Positions 40,977 through 49,748 of a stretch of DNA of 64,000 nucleotides are shown here, in pieces. The first letter of the stretch is position 1. Every line of letters begins with the position of its first letter. The DNA is taken from positions 186,001-250,000 of the forward strand of contig NZ_JADMVE010000002.1 of the NCBI RefSeq assembly GCF_015547515.1. The letters run 5' to 3'. The position numbers and the translations under genes are program-made. This DNA comes from Eubacterium sp. 1001713B170207_170306_E7. Its GTDB lineage: Bacteria > Bacillota > Clostridia > Eubacteriales > Eubacteriaceae. Below the pieces are notes generated by a model, which was given only the letters and a program-made list of their open reading frames with translations, searched no databases and was not told where the DNA came from.

Positions 40977-41451
40977 TCAGGAGGGCTATACGTTGATCGA
41001 GGTACTGACAGCGCTTTTTATTTCGTCCATGGTCCTGGTTCTGCTCATCACCTCCCTTCAATTCAGCGGGGAGATCGCTGGAAAAATTACGGATAAAACG
41101 ATCCGCGGCCAGGAAAGCAAACGGGCCTGTCTGTTTTTGCAGAAGCAGCTTTCAAAATCAAGGGAGATTTTTATGAAGAATGGCCAGATATATTTACAGG
41201 ATATGGAAAATCCAGACTACTATAATTTTTACACGCTTGAAGCCTCCGGAACCGTCTACCGGAATAAGGTAGACAAAGCAAAGCTGGAACCCATTAAAAT
41301 GGGTGGGAAAAGCCAGCTGATCCGCAGCGTTGTCCGGTTCGAGTTTAGCCTTGAGGGAAAAAACGCGGTACGGCTGTTAATAGAATTTACAAAGGGGGAA
41401 CCGGCAGTGGACATGCAGTTTTATTATCCGAACGAGGTAATCGTGAGATGA
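40954..41451 (+). CDS. minor prepilin-like protein (GspJ type)
   Basis: 165 residues from ATG 40954 (AAAGGTG upstream; an earlier in-frame TTG at 40921 would lengthen the leader). Prepilin site QEG|YTLIEVLTALFISSMV. The body (FLQKQLSKSREIF, VRFEFSLEGKNAVRLLIEF) fits GspJ/ComGF-type minor pilins. Overlaps both neighbours. Confidence 0.82.
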   Translation: MRRWFTHNQEGYTLIEVLTALFISSMVLVLLITSLQFSGEIAGKITDKTIRGQESKRACLFLQKQLSKSREIFMKNGQIYLQDMENPDYYNFYTLEASGTVYRNKVDKAKLEPIKMGGKSQLIRSVVRFEFSLEGKNAVRLLIEFTKGEPAVDMQFYYPNEVIVR

Positions 41452-41840
41452 ATCATAAAGGTTACGCGCTCCCCCTTGTATTGATCGTTCTGGCGCTGCT
41501 CTTTACCGTGGCAGCGGCCCTGCTGGGCCAGGTCCGGTATCAGCTGGATGCCAATCAGGATTACCGCGATTACCAGATCTGTATCCTGGTGGTGGAAAAT
41601 GCTTTTGCCGAAGCCGAGGCTGAGCTCAATGCGGATTTTGGGTATAGAGGGACAGGCGACTGGCGGAGTGAGAAGAATGGCGGCCGCTACAGTATCGAGG
41701 TGGCGCCTGTATCTGAGCGAGAGCGGTCAGTGAGGGTTACCGCGCAGGTTAAAAACTATAAAAAAGTTTTTCAGGGCATGGGCGTGATGGACGAAAATAC
41801 CCGAAAGCTCAGCGGGATGACCTATTATATGGAGAAATAG
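41448..41840 (+). CDS. minor pilin-like protein (PilX/GspK-like)
   Basis: 130 residues. Starts MNHKG|YALPLVLIVLALLFTVAA, the PilX-type N-terminus that lacks the usual Glu at +5, as in GspK tip proteins. ATGA overlap with the previous gene. Last gene of the operon. Confidence 0.75.
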   Translation: MNHKGYALPLVLIVLALLFTVAAALLGQVRYQLDANQDYRDYQICILVVENAFAEAEAELNADFGYRGTGDWRSEKNGGRYSIEVAPVSERERSVRVTAQVKNYKKVFQGMGVMDENTRKLSGMTYYMEK

Positions 41841-41920
41841 TGCTGGATACACTGCACAAAATCATCTATAATAGAAGTAACACGTATCCGTGAATCTAAA
41901 ATGATTTAGAGGGAAGTAAA

Positions 41921-42637
41921 ATGTTAAGTAAAAACCAATTTGTTACCTGTATTCCGTTAGTATCGGATAATGAAGAGGACCTGTACCGCGAAGTTGACGA
42001 GGCACTGGCCCAGAAGCCAGATTATCTGGAATGGCGCCGGGATTATTTTCTGGAAGACGACTTTGATCAGGAAAGGCGAATTCTGAGAAGAATCCGGAAT
42101 ATGGACGTAAGCCTTATTTACACCTTCCGTGATGTAAAGGAAGGGGGCTTTCGGCATGTATTAAACGAGGACCGGTGGAAGCACATTGCCAACGCGGCCA
42201 AGTCCAATGCGGTCACCTATATTGACGTTGAGCTTAACAGCAGTGAGGAATATTTTGAGGCAGTTAAGCAGGTGGTAAAGTCTGCGCAGAATAAGCTGAT
42301 GATTTCCTACCATGACTTTGACAAAACCGGCTCTTATGATGAAATTATTTCCATCCTGGACAGAATGGAAGAAAAAGGCGCGGATGCTTTCAAGCTGGCC
42401 CTGTACGCAAGGGATGAAATTGATTTTAAGACCGCTTCGGCGGCGGGCGGTACCTACAGCCTGAAAACAGACAAGCCCATGATTATGATTTCCATGGGTG
42501 AGCAGGGGCGTCTGTCCAGAATCCTGCCGGAGGTCATGGGCGGCTGCCTGACCTTTGCCTCAGGGGTCAAGGCCACTGCGCCGGGGCAGATTACACTGGA
42601 GGATATTTTAAAATTGCGGGAAACACTTGGAATATAA
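41921..42637 (+). CDS. aroD: type I 3-dehydroquinate dehydratase
   Basis: Third step of the shikimate pathway. 238 residues; type I (Schiff base) enzyme with H131 in ISYHDF and the Schiff-base lysine K158 in AFKLALYA. YLEWRRDYF and IYTFRDVKEGG mark the substrate site. The stop is followed one nucleotide later by the aroK start. aroD-aroK is a two-gene unit closed by the hairpin at 43187. Confidence 0.94.
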   Translation: MLSKNQFVTCIPLVSDNEEDLYREVDEALAQKPDYLEWRRDYFLEDDFDQERRILRRIRNMDVSLIYTFRDVKEGGFRHVLNEDRWKHIANAAKSNAVTYIDVELNSSEEYFEAVKQVVKSAQNKLMISYHDFDKTGSYDEIISILDRMEEKGADAFKLALYARDEIDFKTASAAGGTYSLKTDKPMIMISMGEQGRLSRILPEVMGGCLTFASGVKATAPGQITLEDILKLRETLGI

Positions 42638-42638
42638 T

Positions 42639-43151
42639 ATGAAAAAAAAAAACATTGCGCTGATTGGTTATATGGGAACCGGCAAAACCACCATTGGCAA
42701 ACGCCTGGCCAGGAAACTGGGGCTGTCCTTTGTGGATACCGACGCTTATATTGAAAAACAGCAAGGGAAAAGTATCTCTCAGATTTTTGAGCAGCAGGGT
42801 GAGCCGGCTTTCAGAAGAATGGAGGAGGCCGTGCTGGAGGAGCTGGCAGAGCAGGAAAATCTGTTGATTTCGACCGGCGGCGGGATTGTGTTAAGCGAAC
42901 AGAACCGAAAGCTGTTAAAGGAACAGACCTTTTTGGTAACCCTGACCGCATCGCCGGGTGCAATCTACAGCCGGGTGCGGGGGAACACAGACCGCCCGCT
43001 GCTTCAGGAGGCAGATCCTTACCGGAAAATTGTGGACATGCTGGAGATCCGGAAGCCCTATTATGAGATCGGCGATATCATTATTCCAACGGATAAATTA
43101 TCAGAGAAAAATTGCATTGAACGGATTGCAGAGGCATACCAAAAAAGTTGA
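42639..43151 (+). CDS. aroK: shikimate kinase
   Basis: ATP-dependent 3-phosphorylation of shikimate. 170 residues, normal length. Walker A GYMGTGKTT, shikimate-binding DTDAYIE and FRRMEEAV, glycine patch STGGGIV, and lid TDRPLL. Start at ATG 42639, directly behind the aroD stop; the ribosome site is weak, so coupling to aroD translation is likely. Confidence 0.93.
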   Translation: MKKKNIALIGYMGTGKTTIGKRLARKLGLSFVDTDAYIEKQQGKSISQIFEQQGEPAFRRMEEAVLEELAEQENLLISTGGGIVLSEQNRKLLKEQTFLVTLTASPGAIYSRVRGNTDRPLLQEADPYRKIVDMLEIRKPYYEIGDIIIPTDKLSEKNCIERIAEAYQKS

Positions 43152-43186
43152 AATTTATTTTGATTTTTGTTTGAATTTTAATTTGG

Positions 43187-43244
43187 AGTATGCTATTATA
43201 TTAAGCGTACTCGCTATGTGGGTATTATAGTAGCATACTTTTTA
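43187..43244 (+). terminator. long hairpin terminator after aroK
   Basis: AGTATGCTATTATA and its partner TATAGTAGCATACT form near-perfect long arms around a ~25-nt loop, followed by TTTTTATTTT. Confidence 0.65.
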
Positions 43245-43252
43245 TTTTATGT

Positions 43253-43363
43253 GCCGAAGTGATGGAATTGGCATAAGCAGAGAGCCCAAATCTTTGATTT
43301 GGTGTGAATCGCTTAGTCGGGGACGTTGCGGAGGCTGCTATTGAAAATAAGATTCAATTTTTT
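43253..43363 (+). pseudogene. degenerate tRNA-Leu copy (tRNA-like RNA with its own terminator)
   Basis: The first 21 nt are identical to the 5' end of the intact tRNA-Leu at 43373. After that it diverges: an anticodon-like arm CCAAA-TCTTTGA-TTTGG can form, but the T-arm and the 3' acceptor strand CTTCGGC are missing and no CCA exists. ATTGAA, 7-nt loop, TTCAAT, TTTTT (43340-43363) looks like a terminator. So it cannot be a working tRNA, but it might be transcribed. Confidence 0.6.
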
Positions 43364-43372
43364 GTTTTATAC

Positions 43373-43459
43373 GCCGAAGTGATGGAATTGGCAGACGTGC
43401 TGGACTCAAAATCCAGTGGTAGCAATACCGTGCGGGTTCGACCCCCGCCTTCGGCACCA
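43373..43459 (+). tRNA. tRNA-Leu(CAA)
   Basis: 87-nt class II tRNA with encoded CCA. Acceptor GCCGAAG/CTTCGGC, anticodon arm CTGGA-CTCAAAA-TCCAG giving CAA, long variable arm, T-arm GCGGG-TTCGACC-CCCGC. Confidence 0.95.
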
Positions 43460-43614
43460 CTTTGTCTATGACTTACAGATTCGTGATTTTTGCGGGTCTG
43501 TTTTTTTATGGCCTGGCCGGGCTGTGTTTCGTGAGCCTGCGTACAGGTGCGCTAAGAACGATTGCACTTTTTTACCTGAGATGATATACTTTGAAGTAGA
43601 AGAGGGGATTGATA

Positions 43615-45027
43615 ATGAATATTAAGGTTGATTTAAATTTAAAACAGACACAAAAACTCGTAATGACAACAGAGATGAAGCAGGCGATCGAAATATTGCA
43701 GCTGACTTCCATGGAGCTAAACAACCTTATCGATAAGGAGCTTCTGGAAAACCCCATGCTGGAATTCAACGACAGTCCGATGGAATCCATGGAGGTTGTC
43801 AAAAACGAGGTGGCCAAAAAAGAGGAAAGCAAGGATCAGATTGACTGGGATGATTATTTCCAGAACATGCAGTCCACAGAGTTCAGAAACACGCCCTCCA
43901 CCTCCTATGACCCGGATGACGAGTTTAACTTTGAAAAGTTTTCCTATTATGAAACCACGCTTAACGAATACCTGCTGCTCCAGTTTCATGTGCTCTCCAC
44001 AGATTTGACAGAAACAGAAAACCTGATTGGAGAATATCTGATTGACTGTATTGATGACAATGGCTATCTGCTCATTGATATGGATTATATCTGCGACATT
44101 CTGGGGGTAACCCAGGATGAGGTCGAGAAACTCATCAGAATCATACAACAATTTGATCCCGCTGGGGTCGGAGCCAGGGATATCAAGGAATGCCTGCTGA
44201 TTCAGCTGCAGCAGGAGGGTTACGATGATGAGGAATATGAAAATCTTGTCAATAATTATCTGACCGATTTGGCGGAAAACCAGTTTAAGCGGATCAGTCA
44301 GGAGACCGGCATCTCCACCGCCGAGCTGGCAGAGTTCAAGGAGCTTATAAAAACGCTGGAACCCAAGCCAGGACGCCAGTTTACCAATTTTGACGGTGTG
44401 AAATACATCATTCCCGACGGCAGTATTGAGTGGATTGACAACGAGCTGGTGGTTCAGATCAATGATATTTCAGCGCCGCGGCTTCAGATCAACTCCTTTT
44501 ACCAGGGAATGCTGAAAACCCGGAATGAGAATGAGGATACCAAGAAATATATCGAGAAAAAGCTGGATTCAGCGGCTTTTCTCATTAAAAGCATCGAACA
44601 GCGCCGGGATACGATCCGCAAAGTCATCGAGGCCATTGCCCATTACCAGGAGAATTTTTTCAGGGAAGGGGTCGAGGATCTCAAGCCGCTGACCCTCAAA
44701 GCCATTGCGGATATGATCGAAGTGCATGAATCCACGGTCAGCCGTGCCATTCGGGGAAAATATGTCCAGACACCCAAGGGGACCTTCTCACTGAAGTTCT
44801 TTTTTAAACGGGGGTTTTCCCAGGGGGCGGACGACGTATCGTCAGAGGCGATCAAGCAGAAAATACAGGCCTTTGTGGACGCCGAGGACAAGCGTAAGCC
44901 GCTGAGCGACCAGAAAATCGTTGAAATGCTCAAGGAGCAGGGTGTGGATGTGGCCCGCAGGACCATTGCCAAATACCGGGAAGCGCTTAACATACTTCCA
45001 TCTTCGAAACGCAAGCAGTTTCGATAA
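43615..45027 (+). CDS. rpoN: RNA polymerase sigma-54 factor
   Basis: 470 residues. Region I (QTQKLVMTTEMKQAIEILQL), acidic region II, core-binding region, the HTH (TLKAIADMIEVHESTVSRAI) and the RpoN box ARRTIAKYRE near the C-terminus. ATG 43615 follows AGAGGGG by 7 nt. Needs an enhancer-binding activator; none is in the window. No clear GG-N10-GC promoters were found close by. Confidence 0.95.
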   Translation: MNIKVDLNLKQTQKLVMTTEMKQAIEILQLTSMELNNLIDKELLENPMLEFNDSPMESMEVVKNEVAKKEESKDQIDWDDYFQNMQSTEFRNTPSTSYDPDDEFNFEKFSYYETTLNEYLLLQFHVLSTDLTETENLIGEYLIDCIDDNGYLLIDMDYICDILGVTQDEVEKLIRIIQQFDPAGVGARDIKECLLIQLQQEGYDDEEYENLVNNYLTDLAENQFKRISQETGISTAELAEFKELIKTLEPKPGRQFTNFDGVKYIIPDGSIEWIDNELVVQINDISAPRLQINSFYQGMLKTRNENEDTKKYIEKKLDSAAFLIKSIEQRRDTIRKVIEAIAHYQENFFREGVEDLKPLTLKAIADMIEVHESTVSRAIRGKYVQTPKGTFSLKFFFKRGFSQGADDVSSEAIKQKIQAFVDAEDKRKPLSDQKIVEMLKEQGVDVARRTIAKYREALNILPSSKRKQFR

Positions 45028-45037
45028 AGACATCATC

Positions 45038-45070
45038 AACCGGTTGTAGAAGATACAGCCGGTTTTTTTA
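45038..45070 (+). terminator. terminator after rpoN
   Basis: AACCGGTTGTA, GAAGA loop, TACAGCCGGTT, then TTTTT. Confidence 0.85.
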
Positions 45071-45154
45071 TTTAACAGCCGGCATTATTAAAAAGAAGGA
45101 TTTTTGCCTGAAATTAAGGATTTTTCAAGGCTTTTATTTTAATTTTTTTTTAAC

Positions 45155-45206
45155 TTGAAATATCTTCAGAATTGGTATATAATAAATTTGTCCCAGCGGG
45201 AACAAA
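45155..45206 (+). promoter_or_regulatory. glycolytic operon promoter with candidate CggR operator
   Basis: TTGAAA (45155-45160), 17 bp, TATAAT (45178-45183). At the expected start of transcription lies an imperfect palindrome: TTTGTCCC (45187-45194), AGC, GGGAACAAA (45198-45206). It resembles the GGGAC-type CggR half-site and would let CggR block its own operon. Operator role is inference. Confidence 0.6.
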
Positions 45207-45207
45207 A

Positions 45208-46296
45208 ATGAACAGACGAGTTCTGAGACAGAATGGAAGTGAAAAGTTGGCAAGCGAAAACATAAAAATCAGCAAAGAGTTAGTTGACCTGCAGCGTTTA
45301 GTTGTGCCGGAAATCGGCTCACTGATTGAGATGCGCTACAACATTCTGTCAACCATCAAAAGCGAAGAGCCCATCGGGAGACGAAATCTTGCTTTCGTCC
45401 TCGATATGAGTGAGCGCCAGGTGCGGAACGAAATTGATTTTCTCCAGGCTCAAAAGCTTGTCCAGGTAGAACGCCAGGGCGTTGTCCTGACAGAGCTTGG
45501 CCGCAAGATCATCATTCAGCTTAAACGCATGCTGTACACCTATAATGGCCTCGAACAGCTCGAACGCGAGCTGGAGGAAAAGCTGCATCTGAAAAAAGCC
45601 ATTGTTTCCCCGGGCGACATGGATATGAACTATCAGGTTTTGAAGTTCATGGGTCGTTCAGGCGCCCGTTATGTGCTGTCCATCATGAAATACAAGGACA
45701 TCCTGGCACTGACCGGCGGCGCCAGCACAGCAGCGATCGCAGAGCAGATGAAGGAAGCTTTTTATCCGGATGTCTATGTGATTCCGGCAAGGGGCGGGAT
45801 TGGCAAGAGCCACTCGACTCAGGCCAACAACGTGGTTGCGGAAATGGGACTCAAGCTGCACGCAAATTACGAGCTGCTGCATTTGCCCGATAACATTGAT
45901 AACCGTCTTTTGGAAGCCCTGAAGGATTACCCGGAGATTAAACGGGTATTTAATAAAATGGATGACATTGACATTTTTGTCTTTGGCATTGGCCGGGCAG
46001 ACGTCTTGGCGGACTGGCGGAATATGAAGGAAAGCGAAAAGCAGTCTCTGCTTGATAAGGGAGCTGTGGGCGAGGCCTTCGGACATTATTTCGGCATTGA
46101 CGGAAATGTGGTTTCTCCGTCCAGTACCATTGGGATCAGCATTGAAAATTATAACCGGATACCGCATGTCGTCGCCATATCAGGCGGCGAGAGCAAGGCC
46201 GACGCCATCATTGGGGTCAGCCGCGTTAAACCGAATATGGTGTTAATAACGGATGAAAGCGCTGCTAAAGAGATCATCCGTAAGTTAAATAAATAA
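45208..46296 (+). CDS. cggR: central glycolytic genes regulator (SorC/DeoR family repressor)
   Basis: Represses the operon it heads; in Bacillus fructose-1,6-bisphosphate relieves it. 362 residues from ATG 45208: winged helix ([24 protein letters not shown] compressed: [20 protein letters not shown]), then the sugar-binding SorC domain ([53 protein letters not shown]). The ATG has only a weak ribosome site; a TTG at 45247 with GGAAGT 6 nt upstream would match the Bacillus start better. Directly followed by gap, pgk, tpiA and gpmI. Confidence 0.9.
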   Translation: MNRRVLRQNGSEKLASENIKISKELVDLQRLVVPEIGSLIEMRYNILSTIKSEEPIGRRNLAFVLDMSERQVRNEIDFLQAQKLVQVERQGVVLTELGRKIIIQLKRMLYTYNGLEQLERELEEKLHLKKAIVSPGDMDMNYQVLKFMGRSGARYVLSIMKYKDILALTGGASTAAIAEQMKEAFYPDVYVIPARGGIGKSHSTQANNVVAEMGLKLHANYELLHLPDNIDNRLLEALKDYPEIKRVFNKMDDIDIFVFGIGRADVLADWRNMKESEKQSLLDKGAVGEAFGHYFGIDGNVVSPSSTIGISIENYNRIPHVVAISGGESKADAIIGVSRVKPNMVLITDESAAKEIIRKLNK

Positions 46297-46324
46297 GTAT
46301 TATATTTTTAAGGAGGCAGATAAA

Positions 46325-47338
46325 ATGTCTGTAAAAGTTGCAATTAATGGTTTTGGTAGAATTGGTCGTCTGGCATTCAGACAGATGTTTGGTGCTGAAG
46401 GTTATGAAGTAGTAGCGATTAACGACTTAACAAGCCCAAGAATGTTAGCTCATTTATTAAAATATGACTCCGCTCAGGGTACCTATGCTTTAGCTGATAA
46501 GGTAGAAGCTAAGGAAGATTCAATTGTTGTTGATGGTAAAGAAATCAAAATCTATGCAGAAGCAGATCCTGCAAAATTACCATGGGGTGAATTAGACGTT
46601 GACGTTGTCCTGGAATGTACAGGTTTCTTCGCATCTAAAGACAAAGCAATGGCTCACGTAAACGCAGGTGCAAAGAAAGTTGTTATCTCCGCTCCGGCAG
46701 GCAACGATCTTCCGACGATCGTTTATGGCGTTAATGAAAAAACATTAACCAAGGACGACAAGGTTATCTCTGCTGCATCTTGTACAACAAACTGCTTAGC
46801 TCCAATGGCGGATACCTTAAATAAATTAGCGAAGATCAGAAAAGGCTACATGACCACTGTTCATGCTTACACTGGCGACCAGATGACTCTGGACGGACCG
46901 CAGAGAAAAGGCGATTTAAGAAGAGCCCGTGCTGCAGCTGTTAATATTGTACCAAACTCTACTGGCGCTGCTAAAGCAATCGGCCTGGTTATCCCAGAAT
47001 TAAAGGGTGTTTTAGATGGCGGCGCACAGCGTGTTCCAGTTCCGACAGGTTCCTTAACACAGTTAGTGGCTGTTGTTGAAGGTGCTGTAACAGCCGATCA
47101 GGTTAACGAAGCGATGAAAAAAGCAGCTGACCAGTCTTTCGGTTATACTGAAGAAGAATTAGTATCCTCTGATATCATCGGAATTACCTACGGTTCTTTA
47201 TTCGATGCGACTCAGACCACTGTTATGGACATGGGCAACAACGAAACCTTAGTAAAAGTTGTATCCTGGTATGACAATGAAAACTCTTACACAAGCCAGA
47301 TGGTAAGAACCATCAAATACTTCTCTGAACTTGCTTAA
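46325..47338 (+). CDS. gapA: glyceraldehyde-3-phosphate dehydrogenase
   Basis: 337 residues. NAD-binding [11 protein letters not shown], active cysteine in [12 protein letters not shown], and the substrate loop [21 protein letters not shown] at the end. AGGAGG 8 nt before ATG. Codon choice is strongly biased (high use of TTA, AAA, GGT), as expected for a very highly expressed gene. A stable hairpin follows before pgk. Confidence 0.97.
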   Translation: MSVKVAINGFGRIGRLAFRQMFGAEGYEVVAINDLTSPRMLAHLLKYDSAQGTYALADKVEAKEDSIVVDGKEIKIYAEADPAKLPWGELDVDVVLECTGFFASKDKAMAHVNAGAKKVVISAPAGNDLPTIVYGVNEKTLTKDDKVISAASCTTNCLAPMADTLNKLAKIRKGYMTTVHAYTGDQMTLDGPQRKGDLRRARAAAVNIVPNSTGAAKAIGLVIPELKGVLDGGAQRVPVPTGSLTQLVAVVEGAVTADQVNEAMKKAADQSFGYTEEELVSSDIIGITYGSLFDATQTTVMDMGNNETLVKVVSWYDNENSYTSQMVRTIKYFSELA

Positions 47339-47403
47339 TTAGATTTATAAAAACTACATAATAACAAGTACTAAATCTGCCCCTACCGGTAGATTTTAAA
47401 ACG

Positions 47404-47427
47404 GGGGGTCACGCGACCCCCTTTTTT
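47404..47427 (+). terminator. hairpin between gapA and pgk
   Basis: GGGGGTC, ACGC loop, GACCCCC, then six T: a perfect terminator placed inside the operon. It may act as a partial terminator or as a 3' stabiliser for the gap message. Confidence 0.8.
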
Positions 47428-47460
47428 AATGAAAATTTGAAAACGAGGTTGAGGAAACTT

Positions 47461-48648
47461 ATGAAAAAAACAGTAAAAGATATTGATTTAAAAGGCAAAA
47501 AGGTATTGATGCGCGCGGACTTCAATGTTCCGTTAAACGATGAGGGTGTTATCACAGACGACACCAGAATCCAGGCGGCGCTGCCGACCATCAAATATAT
47601 TTTAGACCAGGGCGCTTCACTTATTTTGATGTCTCATCTTGGCCGTCCAAAGAACGAACCCGATCCGAAGTTCTCTTTACTGCCAGTAGCAAAAAGATTA
47701 TCGGAAGTACTGGGGACAGAGGTTGTATTTAACGATGACGGCGAAGTGGTAGGTCAGGTGACAAAGGATGCGGCAGCAGCCCTGCAGCCAGGCCAGATCC
47801 TGTTATTACAGAATACCCGTTTCAGACCAGAAGAAAAGAAAAACGAGCCTTCCTTTGCAAAAGAACTGGCAAGCCTGGCAGATGTTTTTGTTGAAGACGC
47901 TTTTGGCTCCAGCCATCGTGCCCATGCCTCCACAGCAGGCGTTGCAGACTACCTGCCAGCTGTTTCCGGCTTCCTGATCCAGAAAGAACTGGACTTTATC
48001 GGCGGTGCTTTAGAAGATCCTAAGAGACCTTTTGTTGCCATTCTGGGCGGCGCAAAGGTATCCGATAAAATCGGCGTGATCAACAACCTCCTGGAAAAGG
48101 TTGACTCCCTGATTGTTGGCGGTGGTATGGCTTATACCTTCTTAAAAGCGCAGGGCTATGAAATCGGTACTTCCCTGTTAGAGGAAGACAAAATTGACCT
48201 GGCAAAGGACTTGCTGACCAAGGCAGACGCAAAGGGCGTTAAACTCTTACTGCCGGTCGATGTGGTTGTGGCTCCGGAATTCAAGGCGGATGCGCCAGCG
48301 ACCAACGTAAAAATCGACGCGATTCCCGCAGACCAGATGGGGCTGGATATCGGTGTTGAAACCCAGAAATTATTTGCCGACACCATCAAAGATGCCAAGA
48401 CTGTTATCTGGAACGGACCAATGGGGGTCTTTGAATTCCCTGAATTTGCAAAAGGAACCGTTGCGGTTGCCAAAGCAATGGCTGAATCTGACGCAGTGAC
48501 CATCATCGGCGGCGGCGATTCTGCAGCGGCTGTTAAACAGCTTGGCTTTGAAGACGGTATGAGCCATATTTCTACAGGCGGTGGGGCTTCCCTGGAATTT
48601 ATGGAAGGTAAAGTATTACCGGGCATCGACGTTTTAGAAGATAAATGA
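47461..48648 (+). CDS. pgk: phosphoglycerate kinase
   Basis: 395 residues. [49 protein letters not shown] and [19 protein letters not shown] at the nucleotide site are all present (VWNGPMG reads here as VIWNGPMG). ATG 47461 with GAGGAA upstream. Makes ATP from 1,3-bisphosphoglycerate. Confidence 0.97.
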   Translation: MKKTVKDIDLKGKKVLMRADFNVPLNDEGVITDDTRIQAALPTIKYILDQGASLILMSHLGRPKNEPDPKFSLLPVAKRLSEVLGTEVVFNDDGEVVGQVTKDAAAALQPGQILLLQNTRFRPEEKKNEPSFAKELASLADVFVEDAFGSSHRAHASTAGVADYLPAVSGFLIQKELDFIGGALEDPKRPFVAILGGAKVSDKIGVINNLLEKVDSLIVGGGMAYTFLKAQGYEIGTSLLEEDKIDLAKDLLTKADAKGVKLLLPVDVVVAPEFKADAPATNVKIDAIPADQMGLDIGVETQKLFADTIKDAKTVIWNGPMGVFEFPEFAKGTVAVAKAMAESDAVTIIGGGDSAAAVKQLGFEDGMSHISTGGGASLEFMEGKVLPGIDVLEDK

Positions 48649-48657
48649 AGCTGAGAC

Positions 48658-48748
48658 CAGTTTTTGTCAAAACTGGCAGCGAATAAGAAGCGAGCGGCAG
48701 TGAGTGAATGAGCGCGACGAGGTGCTGAGGACATTTGCTGCCCTGTAA
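48658..48748 (+). other. structured spacer between pgk and tpiA
   Basis: 135-nt spacer. CCAGTTTT-TGTC-AAAACTGG is a perfect 8-bp hairpin, followed by a purine-rich GAGCG-repeat stretch enclosed by GGCAGC and GCTGCC. No T-run follows, so it looks more like an mRNA-processing or stability element than a terminator. Confidence 0.4.
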
Positions 48749-48783
48749 AAATAAATTTATTATTATAGAGGAGAGTAAGCATT

Positions 48784-49524
48784 ATGTCAAGAAGACCAAT
48801 CATTGCCGGCAACTGGAAAATGAACAAGGATATTAACGAAGCTGCCGCTTTAATTAATGAATTAAAACCGTTAGTCGAAGGCGCTGAAGCGGAAGTTGTT
48901 TTCTGCCCGCCATATGTGGATTTAGTGGAAGCTGTTAAATTAACCGAAGGGAGCAATATCGGTATCGGCGCTCAGAATATGCACTATGAAACAAGCGGCG
49001 CCTTCACCGGCGAAATCGCTGGCGAAATGTTAACCGCCATCGGTGTTAAATACGCGGTAATCGGCCACTCCGAGCGCCGTGAATATTATAACGAAACAGA
49101 CGAAGCCGTCAATAAAAAAGCCATCAAGGCTCTGGAACTGGGTTTAACCCCCATTGTCTGCTGTGGTGAAACCCTGGAAGAACGTGAAGGCGGCAAAGCT
49201 GAAGCCAAGGTGGTCGGTCAGATTAAGGAAGGCTGCAAAAATATCGATGATATTTCCAAGGTTGTCATTGCCTATGAACCAATCTGGGCTATCGGAACCG
49301 GCAAAACCGCTTCCAAAGAAGAAGCAGACGAAGCCTGTGGCTGGGTACGTAAAACCATTGAAGAAATGTATGGAAAAGACGCAGCTGAGGCTGTCCGTGT
49401 GCAGTACGGCGGAAGCGTAAAACCAGCCAATGTCGCTGAGCTGATGGCAATGCCAAACATCGACGGCGCTCTGGTCGGCGGCGCCAGCCTGACCGCTGAT
49501 TTTGCCAAGATCGTTAAATTTTAA
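48784..49524 (+). CDS. tpiA: triosephosphate isomerase
   Basis: 246 residues. GNWKMNK start, catalytic histidine in VIGHSERR, catalytic glutamate in VIAYEPIWAIGTGK, phosphate loop YGGSVKP and VGGASL. GAGGAGAG upstream of ATG 48784. Confidence 0.97.
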   Translation: MSRRPIIAGNWKMNKDINEAAALINELKPLVEGAEAEVVFCPPYVDLVEAVKLTEGSNIGIGAQNMHYETSGAFTGEIAGEMLTAIGVKYAVIGHSERREYYNETDEAVNKKAIKALELGLTPIVCCGETLEEREGGKAEAKVVGQIKEGCKNIDDISKVVIAYEPIWAIGTGKTASKEEADEACGWVRKTIEEMYGKDAAEAVRVQYGGSVKPANVAELMAMPNIDGALVGGASLTADFAKIVKF

Positions 49525-49640
49525 CAGGGGCCGTCGATAAAGGCCGAACTGCTGCGTTAGGGATACTTTTAAATTCAGTTACATATGTGTTTATATGCGC
49601 CTTCATTTAAAAGCTCCCCCGCCTTACATTTCGACCTTTC

Positions 49641-49716
49641 TCACAAGCCGTGAATTTGTGATTGATAACGGGAGACGAGGAGAAAAACAACAGCTCCGAG
49701 CTCCCGTTATTGTTTT
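49641..49716 (+). other. two hairpins between tpiA and gpmI
   Basis: In a 224-nt gap: TCACAA...TTGTGA (49641-49661) and a long stem ATAACGGGAG (49665-49674) with CTCCCGTTAT (49701-49710) followed by TGTTTT. The second resembles a terminator/attenuator that would lower gpmI expression. Confidence 0.5.
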
Positions 49717-49748
49717 GAATCGAGAGAGATAAAGAAAGGATTGATATT

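Noticed and set aside
43253-43340. tRNA for selenocysteine or pyrrolysine
   Set aside because: The 5' end is a copy of tRNA-Leu and there is no TCA or CTA anticodon in a proper loop.
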